From the NCBI GenBank assembly GCA_002005505.1, contig KV908416.1:312341-349840 (forward strand): 37,500 bases of DNA, given 5' to 3'. The first letter of the stretch is position 1. The number at the start of each line of letters is the position of its first letter. The notes below the pieces were generated by a model. The model was not told the origin of the DNA. It ran no database searches and worked only from the letters and a program-made list of their open reading frames with translations. This stretch comes from Botryococcus braunii. Its lineage: Eukaryota; Chlorophyta; Trebouxiophyceae. The position numbers and the translations under genes were made by a program. Below, piece after piece: positions 1-26,769 of the stretch.

Positions 1-16401
<16,401 letters not shown>

Positions 16402-16536
16402 GTTTGAATGTTTGTTACGGCATGAGGGGTTCTTGACAGATTATCTGCAGCCAGACCTTCAGGAAACGCTTTCGTTCGTCAGGAATCTGTATCAACACAG
16501 ATATCTGGTGTCCATGTGTTGAAATTGCCAACCTCA

Positions 16537-16632
16537 TCGCCATGGATGTACATGTTGGACATGCTTATGTAGATCCATGGCGGCGATACGACTTCGTCAT
16601 CGTTTTTATCTTGAAATGTACATCCATGGCGA
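16537..16632. repeat. 17-bp perfect inverted repeat downstream of the sacsin stop
   Basis: Arms 16537-16553 (TCGCCATGGATGTACAT) and 16616-16632 are exact reverse complements with a 62-bp spacer, 136 bp after the stop codon. In RNA this could form a 17-bp stem in the 3' UTR; a small inverted-repeat element is an alternative. Confidence 0.8.
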
Positions 16633-18107
16633 CGACGCATTATTTCCGTTTGAGGCCTTGATGAATTTCGAATTCCCAAAAAACAATACCCCCATGCATG
16701 TCCGTATGCCGGATCCGCATTCCGGATTTATGGTGTGCGGTTAGGATAGGCTTCACTCTTTAAATCAAATACGCCCATGCATGTGCCTTACGAAGGGTGC
16801 AAGCAATTGTTTGGAGCTTATGCCAAGTTGCCGTGTACACGTTCATGGCATTATTATTTCAAATCAATGCCATTGGCGAACGTACTGTGCGGCAAACTGT
16901 CGCCCATTGGCGATAGTTGCTGACATTCATTCTTCGAAAGAAGGCGGTAATGTAGGTTCTTTTCTTATTTGTGCCCCAGTTTTGGCAGTTTGGAAGGCCC
17001 GTCTTGGCTCCTGCAAGCTTTGTGCGCATTTTTAAAATGGCAAGGGCACAGGCGTGTCAAGGACTTTGTACCATGAGAAAGCGATTCGAATCCACTTCGA
17101 AGGCACATGAAGACCATTGTGCAGGTGCTAATCAGGCATAGTTTCATACATGAGGCAGGCCCTAGGGGTCCCTAAGCACCCATTAGGCCGAGTGAGGCGG
17201 GTGAAGTATGTATGAACAACAACGTTGATGTCGAATTGCTGGTGCTGACGGAGACAAATAATTATCAACATCATGTGTACATAGCACTTGTGATGTACAT
17301 GGATGGATGTGTGCAGTGTGTTTGTATCGTTACCAGACGTTACTGTGGCGTTACTTACTGGGAGTCATGATCTGTTTTTGACGAGTGGAGCTAGTGGAAT
17401 AGCCCTAAAATGGAGCTGAAGGTCCTCCTCCATGCCCATGACGGTTTGGAGAAGCCCTTTGAGGGATTCCTCTCCAATGGTCATTGCTAAGGACTCATGG
17501 GTTCGGGGGCCATTAAGCTCGTGCAATAAAGTGCCGACATTGAAATGCGTGGAACTCCTGAAGGGTGAACTAGCCAGAGGTCCTGAAAACTTTGAGCATG
17601 AACTTACAAATACCTTAATTATTTTACCTCTAAAAAACACTTGGGGGGCTGTGTCTCACAACTCCGTAAGAAAATGGCATCCTACTCCACCTGCACGTGT
17701 TCCTCTGGAGTTCGAACATGCGTGTACAGGGTCATTCCTTTGGTAGCCTGCTTGGCAAAACTTCCATACACTTTTCCTGCACCCACGAGTTGCGCTAGGT
17801 TCGCTTGGCCAATGGTTGTTATATTGTATATATACATGCCAGAAACGTTAGATAGTTGCATGCCAGCAACTTAGCCTAGCGTACTGACATCCATAGCTGC
17901 AGCAGATTGTAAATGTTGTACTATAAGTAGGTCTTCCCGCTGAGCAGATTAGCGCTCGCTTCTCATGAGTAGTGACATCTGGTCACGTGAGCGCCATGAC
18001 ACCGCCATGGTGTTGAAACCCTCCTTGTGGCCCTTCTAATAAGGGCCTCTGATCAGGCGTGTTGGGGCCGCCGTGTCATGTAACTTCGTGGGAATTGTTC
18101 TCCTGTT

Positions 18108-18267
<160 letters not shown>

Positions 18268-21155
18268 GGGGGTTTCTCCCCTTCAAGAGAACAACACAAA
18301 GGCTTCATTCTTGCTTCATTCTTCATATTAAAACAAAGGGAGGGGACTAATAGCCGTCATCATATGAGATAAGGCCATGTCGCTTGTACCTGGCAGATGC
18401 TTTGAAGGCTGAGATGGCTGATCCATCATCCCCAGCCTCTCTTGCCCCCTGGTCTTTGCAGCAAACACGACACAATCCAGGGGGTTAGGTCACAAAGGTG
18501 GGCTTGCACTGGTCAAGTTCTCCATCTGCCCGTCCGTTCTAAGGCTCTATGACAGAAACTCTCTTGGACTCTGCGGGCAAGTCAACGGGGCCCGGCCTGT
18601 CTACACACGGACCTTGTGTAATGGAATGCGGGCGCCACGGAAGGCACGGGCTTGCCACGGGCTTTCTACGGGCTTGCCTAGAGCGGCCGAGAAACATATT
18701 CCTCTAGCCGGAAGAAGTTGTGAACATTGCCGATGAGAGAAGAAGATGTTTTCCTAACTGCGCAAGAAGATTTGATGTAGTAATCCCTGTGAATTCAGCA
18801 TACAAGGCCCGGCCACAGCCGGGCCGCGACTAGCTTCACTCTAGCTCCATGATTTTCCTCGAGGAACATCGGGAATCCGAGCCCATGATGTCCCAACCAA
18901 CCTGTTTTCAAAGATGTAATTGTGAAGATGCAGTTGAATTCGTTTATAAATTGCGATTTTCGAGCTGATGATCACGGTCGTGGCAACGCTTTGAAGACGA
19001 AGGAATTTGTTTCACAGGGCTGTGAATCCATGGCGCTTGTCTGCTGTGTCCTGGTCAGTAACGCGGGCTTGTGGAGCAAAATAATGGTGTTAAAGCCCCG
19101 GTCCAGTGTATGATGTGCATTGCACGTGGGGCAACTTTGGATCGAAAGCGCCTCATCGTATCACAAGTGTTCGTAAGCCACACATTCGTGGTATCACATC
19201 GCGCTACGCTTTCGGCCGTTTCCTAGATTTGCCTTCTCGTGACTTGGTACCTGGCATTCCTATTATGAAATCGCGCGCTGTTGACTGTTGGGGACGAACG
19301 TGCCAAGGGACCAGAAAGACCACATTAATGCAGGGGCATCACTCAATTAAGTTTAGCTCGTGAGCGGCCGGAGCGCGCCCCTCGGGCTCACCCCCAGCTT
19401 ACTTGTTGCCGTGTACGCGCGTACGCACCCTCTACATAAACCACTTGTGCCGCGAAAAGGTTATGCAAATTGGGCAGAAAAGGGTTGTTTTTTGCCGTCA
19501 TTGAGCCCCCGCCAGCCCGCAAGCGAAACCACGAAGTATAAAGCAGAATGTGGGTGGCAGAAGTCCATGCCACTGAGAGAATGAGGTTGAGATTGAGGAC
19601 CCACAGAGATTGATGTTGGCGCGTGCGTCAATCGAGGCTGTAAAAGGGCCCTCATGATGTGTGCCGCGCAGCCGTCAATAGATTCCATTGTGATGCGTAA
19701 ACGTACCAGACACCGCGTGAACCATACCAAATTAATTTTAAAGATCGAGGCAATCGAGGAAAAGAACGCCATGTGACAGGTGGATGGGAACGACTGTTCA
19801 CTAGATAAACTTTGTCTTTCTCGCAAATTTGCAAGGCAGCATTCTCCAGCATTGTTCACTCCTTGTGACCATCATAGGCTTGGTGCATCGTGGGAGGTGT
19901 GAAACGCACCTCCGATTGCTTCTCATTGCTGCGAAGGCCACAAGCCTGATCGTTTGGATTGGATAGCGAGTCAACGTTCGCGGCGGACTACACAACAAAC
20001 CACTTTGGAGCTTTAACGGACTCAGTAGCCTCACTTTTATCAGCATCGGTAAGCACACTGTATCTATATCTTGGCAAGTTAGCTTGTTGTAGCCGGGGCG
20101 TATCGCTCGTGAGTCCCCACGATTTTTTAAAGCAAGGCGGCCATGTCCAGGTAGTTAGTACAAACTCTTGGTGGATATCAGGTCTTTTGATTGCACTGTT
20201 CCCTCCTATTGTTTTGTATTACAGGCAGTTTGCGATTGCTCAAGGGCGCATGAGAAGTTAGGTCGAGGCATCGGTAGGGTACAGGGCAGGGTAGTTTTTT
20301 TTATGCTCACACTCCTTTTCGTCTGGAATCCTTTTGTTGCATGGAGCTAGCGTCCGCGCATGTGTCCAATGCTGCGACCCTTCGCCCCCTTGTCTGAACC
20401 GCGATGAAGTGGTAACTACCCCGAATGGCACACATACGCTTTGAAGGTATCAGAAAGCATTGGTACTTTGCAGTAGCAGGCATTTTAGTGATGTTGCCGG
20501 CCTCACATTCCAATGGCGCGGCCTTGTCTGTTGGTTTTTGAACACGGCAACGTGCTGCATCCGGTATCGCGAGGTTAGAGATAGAGTACATACGCAACTA
20601 AGCGATGCAGTATCATCCTACCAACAGTAGATTGGGATTTCTTATGCTGAGTGTATGCTTACCTGTCTTTCTTCCAATGAGCCGTTCTGATCTTGCTCAA
20701 CTGTCCGAAGGCCGGAACACCGATACATTATGAGCAACGCGCTCCGATCACTGAGACCTGTCTCGGTGTTTGTGCTTGTATGATGAGAGTGGGATGCCCT
20801 TGCTCGCTGTATTCATAGCGTACCAATCGGTCCTCACTCACCATCCGTCGCTTCGCGACTCCTTGGATGCACACGTGCATGAGCATTCCTAGCGGCTCGC
20901 TGACTGCATGTATTCAGATCGCCCATTTCAATCACCACTAGTTCAGATTGTGCATCAGGGGCCCCTTGTCGTCCGGCCCGAGATGGACGACCGTGGAACT
21001 ACTTGTCGCAAACCCCGGAAAGCCTTTCCTTTGTCTAAATGATTCGTCTGAGAGGCCTAACTTCAACATTCTCAACGTGTTGCTGGCTGACCGAACACAG
21101 AGTTTGCAGCTGAGGAATGGAACTAACTCGAGTGCTGCTGTGGGCTTGCAGAGGA

Positions 21156-21326
21156 ATGAGTTGCCAGCTGTTCCTCAGTGACTTCCCCCACCTCACATCC
21201 CTGTCGTCCGACCAATCCACCCAGACAATGGAAGAGCATCTGTTTGACGGCCTGCAACGCAAAAACTTCACCGACGCAATGAGCGGCATTGCAAAGGAAC
21301 TCCAGAACGTGGGATACACCGAGCAG
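21156..21326 (+). CDS. Possible first coding exon of the bZIP gene
   Basis: After GGGCTTGCAG an open frame starts with ATG at 21156 (MSCQLFLSDFPHLTSLSSDQ), carries an acidic/Ser-rich stretch and ends VGYTEQ before gtctga in phase 0. That matches the phase-0 acceptor at 22249. It could instead be an internal exon, because an acceptor AG lies just before the ATG, or an unrelated exon. Confidence 0.4.
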
Positions 21327-22122
21327 GTCTGATCACATTTCTGACTGCTCTCATGCAGTATTCTCAATACCACGCTTAGCTTTCATTTCGTCCTAGTTGT
21401 GTATACAGATGGTGCCTGAATGTGTGAAACTGCGCTCCTGTGCAAGCCCTGAGATGCAAACTCTCAGGTTTGGAGGATGGGTCCTCTTTGTCTTCGCTTG
21501 GCCCCAGGAAGCCAGCCGTGAAGACCACCACACTAAGATGGTTTGCTCTTAGTGACCAACCCCCTTATTGTTGCACATCCATGAGGAGCCTGTGCCAACG
21601 TCCATCGAGCCAATCACATGGCTCCCCAAGCATAGACATCCCCTTGGTACACATGGCTCTCCTTTACCAAGCCATTCAAATCATGCGGAACAGACGGAAA
21701 GAGGATCCTTGATGTACCTCCCACAAAGGCATGTAAGATTGAACTCAAACGTACCTCCCACAAAGGCATGTACCTGAGTCGCCTGCTCCTTCCGGGAGGA
21801 CAAAATTCCCGCAGCATTCTCCCCTTTGATTCGTGCCGCATGTTTGCAAGCGTGTTATCACTGATCTCTTGTGTTTGCTTTGCCCTGAAGATGATGTTGA
21901 TGGTGTTGATGACGGCCCCTTGAACCGGTTGTTGTTGACGATGGCATCGGCGTACTGAAGAAGATGATGACGGTGGCTGCTCCTAGTGTTGTTGTAGTTT
22001 TTGATGATGATGATGATCATGATGATGATGGCCGTGCCCTTAAGATGTTGAAGATAATGATTGACTGCTCCCGGAAGTGGTTGATGATGATCTCAAAATG
22101 GCCGCGCCTGAAAGATGTTGCC

Positions 22123-22172
<50 letters not shown>

Positions 22173-24304
22173 CTGCTCTGTGGGAGTGGTTTATGCTGTT
22201 GAAAATGGCGGCGCCGTGAAAGTGATGTTGATGGTGGGGGGCTCCCAGGGGCAGATAGGCCGAAGATATTCGTCTCCAGATCCCGTGAAAGGAGAGCCAG
22301 CAAGCCCCTTTTCTGGTCACATGGGCCTCACCTGGAGGCTGCCAGAGGGACAGGGCTTTTTCAGCGGCCTGCCCAGCAACTGGGCGGCATCCCCTGTACT
22401 TACAGCGAGTACATCTGTACTGCCAGATGAAGCCAGCAAGCCTGACCTGACCCCTACGGACTTGATGAGGAATGCTTGGTCCCCAGCACTGGACTCCCAG
22501 ACAGCCCTCCAGTCCCGCTCCACCTCCTTGCCCGAGATGGGTACCCCCAGAAGTCCCACGCAGGGGCTCGACTCCGATGGCGGCCAGGGCCTCAACCAAC
22601 GATCCACCTCTCTCCCGCAATCTGGAATCAAGGACAAGCATTTGCTGGAGGCCATGCGCCAGAAACGGTGAATTCCCGCCACTAGGCCATTCCACCCTCT
22701 TGATCCCCTTGAGGAGACTCTCTCCCCTTCCCCGGTTCTCCCGCGGTCTCTGGCCCACCAGCGCTCCCCTGCTCCCTGCTGGCGCTGCACTCCCCCAGCT
22801 TCCCCCGGTACCCTGGCCCTCCATCCTCGCACAGCCTCCCTCAATCCCCCAGCACCCAGGGCCTCGGACAAACCTGCAGCTAGTTGTTTCATGACCCCTG
22901 TGGTCGTCCAAGGTGGCGCTCAGAGAGTGTCGTCCTTGCTAACGACACCGCAGTAAGGGGCTCCGTAGTCTGTGAAGGCCTCTCTGAAGTCAGGGCCAGT
23001 GCCTCCAGCAGGCGCCTGTTGTGGAAGAGCCGTTTCTTTCCTCTCATGGAGTCTGTCCATGTCCAGAACCCCCCCACTGGATTGGGTTCGCCCTTCCCGA
23101 CACACAACACTCGGCGGCCTAATCAGGAGCTGTCAGGCGTGCCGGAGGCACCGAGGCCCCCTCCCAGAATGGTGCCCTAGGTAATGTCGTCATGCTTCCC
23201 AATTTTTGTTGAGGCTGCCACACACCTCGGTTCTGGCAGTTTTGAGCAGCGGTACTGGTTGTGCAGACCGGTTTCTCTCCCCCCCCCCCACCCCGCGGCC
23301 CGTGCCATGCGCTCCTGAGGAAAACTGTCTTGGGCTTTTTCCAGGTCCTCTCCCCCCCCCCCCCCCCCGGGGCGGGCGAGCCCCTCCTCTGTCTTTTAAC
23401 TCAGGGGGTCGGGAGCCCCCCCCCCCCCCCCGGGGCCCCCGTGGGGCTTGTCACGCACACAGTGGGTCAGTGGGTCAGAAGAAGCCCTTCTCTGTCTCTG
23501 TCTGGAGAGATCTCCCAAGGGTGGGGAGAGATCTCAAAGGGTGGGGAGAGATCTCCAAGGGAGGTAGAGGTCTCCAAGGGTGGGGAGTGGTCTCAAAGGG
23601 TGGAGAATTCCGTTACTGGTTCAGGAAAAGATGAAAGGATGCAGAGCCCCACACCCACCCCCCTCCCTCATGGACACAATCTCTGGAAGTTGCAGAGGTT
23701 TGAAGTTGCTGAGACGCCCATTTTGGGTTGCAGGCGGAAGTGCAACCGCGAGAGCGCCCGCCGCGTGAAAGCCCGTCGTGAGAAGATGATGTTGGACTTG
23801 AGGGATGCGGTACAAATCCTTTTCCCTATTCCCTATTCATTATTCTCCTTTTCATGTATTTTGTGTCCCTCGACTCTCGCATGTCTCAAACTTTCTCCCC
23901 ATGAAAACCCATGAACACACAACACCGTTTGCCGGCCCCGCCCACATGCCCTCGTGCCCCCCCCCCCCCTGGCAAATGAAGAGAGAAGTGTTTCTTCAGC
24001 TGCAAACCATGGAATGTACACGTCGTGTTCCGCACGCCCCACATTGCTTTGGTTTTGAGGAACTAATGGCATGCTGTGGGGCCAACATTGAGAAATTTGG
24101 CTTACGGAAAGAAATATGGTTGGTGCGGGGCTGGGATCAGAATGCCAAGCTGGCCAACGATAAGAGGGTGTTGGCTGAAGAGTACGAGAAGCTGGCCAAA
24201 GAGAATCTGAAACAACAGCAGAACTTTGCCAACATAATCAGCAAATTCAGGTGAGGCTCACTACCCAAACCCCCCTGTGTGTGTGTGTGTGTGTGTGTCT
24301 GCGT

Positions 24305-24357
<53 letters not shown>

Positions 24358-24841
24358 AGGGTGGGTGGGTGTGTGCGTGTGTGTGTGTTAGTGCAAGTTA
24401 GCGCGCTGGGAGTTAGCAGCGTCGCTATCTGCAGAGTGCTCAGCAGACGGCCAGCGGGTGCGAGCATGGCGGTCCGACCAGCGAATCATTTTCTCGCTGA
24501 TCCTGATGGATTGACTGTGGAGTGGCGGGCATAGGATGGAGATTCTAAGGGCAAGGCGGATGGAGAGCGCGGCGCATCCGGTCACCCCGCCCAGCAACGC
24601 GTCACGGCAGAATTTCCGCTCGCTGTCTTGTAACGCAATACAAACGCCGAGCCCCTGCCCCTACACGCCGCCACATCAGCCAATCAGCTCCTCCATAGCC
24701 CACTGCACCAGCTTCGACTCCCTGCACGTCTCCAACAGCGGACTGGGCAACCTGTTTGATGGCCCTATTGACAGACTGGTGCTGTCCGAGGCGGAGGAAG
24801 GGTCAGAAGTCAACGCGCTGCTGAACTTGAACTGGTTGTGA
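21156..24841 (+). CDS. bZIP transcription factor (spliced)
   Basis: Nuclear DNA-binding factor that would bind ACGT-core sites as a dimer. Proposed exons are 21156-21326, 22249-22667, 23734-23809, 24141-24250 and about 24550-24841. Splicing 22667 to 23734 restores CGG at the junction and gives MRQKR|RKCNRESARRVKARRE, a classical basic region (N-x7-K, with NRESARR). Splicing 23809 to 24141 (phase 0) joins LDLRDA to NAKLAND and puts leucines at heptad positions 0, 7, 14 and 21. Upstream is a Ser/Pro-rich region with two RSTSLP motifs; downstream is a Pro/Ser-rich C-terminus ending LLNLNWL. The basic region and zipper are very secure. The first exon and the last acceptor are provisional. The NRESARR form is common in plant bZIPs, but I do not assign a subgroup. 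Confidence 0.85.
21713..21771. repeat. 22-bp direct repeat
   Basis: A unit starting GTACCTCCCACAAAGGCATG occurs at about 21713 and again at about 21750, inside the proposed first intron of the bZIP gene. Confidence 0.85.
22027..22235. repeat. (GAT)n microsatellite within degenerate tandem units
   Basis: About 16 GAT units at 22123-22172. The flanking sequence is itself a degenerate tandem repeat: ATGGCCGTGCCCTTAAGATG (22027), a related ATGGCCGCGCCTGAAAGATG (22098) and ATGGCGGCGCCGTGAAAG (22204). If translated in the frame of the next exon the GAT run would give about 17 Asp, but it is more likely intronic. Confidence 0.85.
22249..22667 (+). CDS. bZIP gene exon: Ser/Pro-rich regulatory region
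   Basis: Starts GQIGRRYSSPDPVKGEP after GGGGGGCTCCCAG; the frame is open further upstream through a (GAT)n tract, so the start is uncertain. It contains SP and TP sites and two RSTSLP motifs (22516-22533, 22600-22617) that fit the 14-3-3 mode-1 consensus RSxSxP. It ends LLEAMRQK plus CG before gtgaat; unspliced, the frame stops at the TGA within that donor. Confidence 0.75.
23279..23445. repeat. C-homopolymer cluster in a bZIP intron
   Basis: Three long C runs (near 23279, 23353 and 23417), two of them followed by GGGGC or GGGGCCC. The opposite strand is strongly G-quadruplex prone and this strand could form i-motifs. Confidence 0.9.
23510..23605. repeat. 20-bp tandem repeat, about five copies
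   Basis: Degenerate units of the type GGTGGGGAGAGATCTCAAAG, diverging toward the 3' end. It lies in the intron between 22667 and 23734. Confidence 0.88.
23734..23809 (+). CDS. bZIP gene exon: basic DNA-binding region
   Basis: The 76-bp exon after TTTTGGGTTGCAG encodes RKCNRESARRVKARREKMM and then LDLRDA, ending at gtacaa in phase 0. The invariant Asn and the basic residue nine positions later are both present. The first zipper leucine (in LDL) lies ten residues after that basic residue, the usual spacing. Confidence 0.92.
24141..24250 (+). CDS. bZIP gene exon: leucine zipper
   Basis: It starts NAKLANDKRVLAEEYEKLAK after CTGGGATCAG and ends FANIISKF plus AG before gtgagg (phase 2). The leucines of AKL, RVL and EKL are seven residues apart and continue the register of the basic exon. 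The acceptor lacks a strong pyrimidine tract; a CTAAT branch-like site lies about 75 bp upstream. Confidence 0.88.
24275..24355. repeat. (GT)n microsatellite
   Basis: GT runs with small interruptions in the intron after the leucine-zipper exon. Confidence 0.95.
24550..24841 (+). CDS. bZIP gene last exon (acceptor uncertain)
   Basis: The frame reads ARRMESAAHPVTPPSNASRQ, then a Pro/Ser-rich part, and ends NSGLGNLFDGPIDRLVLSEA ... LLNLNWL with TGA at 24839-24841. GC-rich third positions support coding. Acceptors at 24522, 24534 or 24549 all fit the phase-2 entry. A rival acceptor at 24434 would instead give a short end that stops at 24532-24534 (DPDGLTVEWRA). Confidence 0.6.
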
Positions 24842-26738
24842 TCGCCCTTCAAATTTTCCAAGAGGGCGGGCCTCGGGCCTCCCCAGGCAGGTGGTGGGGT
24901 CTCCCTCTCTCCCTCTCTCTCTTTCTTCGCTCACCCGCGCCTGCATGAGAGCCTGTTTCCTTGTGAGGAAGCGTGGCGTCGCGCCCGGAGGGGGGGGGGG
25001 AGGGGAGGGGAGGGTTGCCCCCCTTAGCAACAGTCTTTCTTTCTGGATCCCCCGAAGATACATTTGGGACGAGCAGACCTATCATTCTCTGCACAGTTGA
25101 TGCGCCTTGACTGGCAACACCCGGCCGCGAAGGCAGCGGGACTGTGCAAAATATATTATCTGTTATGTGCGTCTCTGTTATTCCTTGGAAGAGGGAGGGT
25201 GAGGTAAATGGTAGAGCGTGCAAGCCTGGCTGGTCATCTTTGTGACAGATCGTGCCAGGTTCTATTCCGCAGCCGTCGGTTGCGTATGTGGTATATATAT
25301 ATTCTGGTAGGAGGAATTGGTGTTGTGCCCTGCTTTTTTCTACTGGCAGCTTCTGTGGATTCCGTCGGAGGCTGTGGTTTATCCCGGTGTAGTTGCCGGA
25401 TCAATTCTCCTCGGATCCACCCACTTCGCCATTAGAAATATCTTTTTAAGGACAGGGCATGGTCACTCTCATACAGCCTTGGGGACCCTCGCACCCCCTT
25501 CTCTTGATTCTAAGCATATACTTAATGAACACAGAATGTTATTTAAGAGGCCTGCCCTAGATTAGACATCTCAAGTCCTGGACTGGCCTTTTGGGGGGTG
25601 TGGGGGGGGGGGGGTTGGTTTGGCAGGATTTGTACTATTATGGGCCAAAGCAATTCAGGGTAATGATGAGTCGCTAAAGCAATTCCCCCTGAGCTAAACC
25701 CACACGTCTAGGGTTACAGGGTTCAGGATGCCGTACAAGATGGTTAGGGCGTAGTTTGAATAGATTTAATATACCGTCAGGAAGCTTTTGGCACCCCCGT
25801 AAAAAGAGTGCCACCTGCCCTGAAAAAGGACAACACACAAATGATCTGCCTCACCACGGGATCCGTTTGAAGCTAGCAAGCTTCATACGGATACATATGC
25901 CTGTAGAGGACACTGCAGTTGAGATCCTGCAGTTGAGATCGCCCCCTTTTGTTTCCCAAAAGGCTCCCGACCGGGTGGGGTTTTCCCGCCCAGCCCACCC
26001 ACGCTGGAAAGCCTCCGAATTCGGAAGCTTTCGGGGCATACCGACTGGGCAAATTGCCTAGTTCGCCCCGACCGTGCCATTCACGCAATCTGAAATAATC
26101 CATCTGCTGATCCAACCATCGGTGCTATATGACGCTCCCATCGGTCAAAACATGATATCCTAATGCGGCAAGCATAGCCTGGCCGGGGTGTTTTGAACAG
26201 AGTCACGAGTAAATGCTTCCTTTAGTATCATTTCACACGCAGTTCACGGATCGGGTCCCCCTTGGGACGACCAGGTCAGTTTGGTTATCCTGTTTTTTCT
26301 CCATCACCCTCTCATTCAGAGCACAGGAATAAAGGGCTCCTGTTACTTGTATGGCTTACCTAAGCATGTGGCTATTCCCTCCTAGCTCCAGGTGCCAAAT
26401 AATGTGTGCAGGACAGCACGCTTTTGGCAATTGTGTGATTCAGGCTATGTCGGTATCAAAACAGTGACTATGAAACTCACCCCTATGGAACCCAACGAAG
26501 CTAGTGTAGTAGGTGTCGCAGCCCGCCCTGGTGCCGGGGTGCCGTGTGACAGATGTTGCGCGTGTGTACGTGTGCCGAGGCAAGCTCTTGCAGGGGGCCA
26601 GGCACTAGGAAAGCTGGGTTCGTTCGTGGGGTCGTTAGGCCTTCTCCACTGAAAAGAGGATCGAGCTAGAGGCTGGTGTTGTTGCTTTTTTTTTCCTTCT
26701 TCTTTGGGCGTTCTTGTTTTCTTTTCCAATTGTTGTAG

Positions 26739-26769
<31 letters not shown>

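Noticed and set aside
17041..17110. Second tRNA-like stretch around GATTCGAATCC
   Set aside because: The core is just a palindrome; no five-pair T stem, no D arm.
17365..17746. Overlapping open frames on both strands
   Set aside because: Open on both strands with no motif, splice context or similarity that I recognise.
22705..22894. Pro-rich continuation after the Ser/Pro exon of the bZIP gene
   Set aside because: Different frame from the exon. Splicing at 22667 to 23734 gives an exact basic region, so this is most likely intron.
25205..25275. tRNA-like stretch (TGGTAGAGCG followed by GGTTCTATTCC)
   Set aside because: The T-arm stem does not pair and no anticodon arm or acceptor stem can be drawn; at most a remnant of a tRNA-derived SINE.
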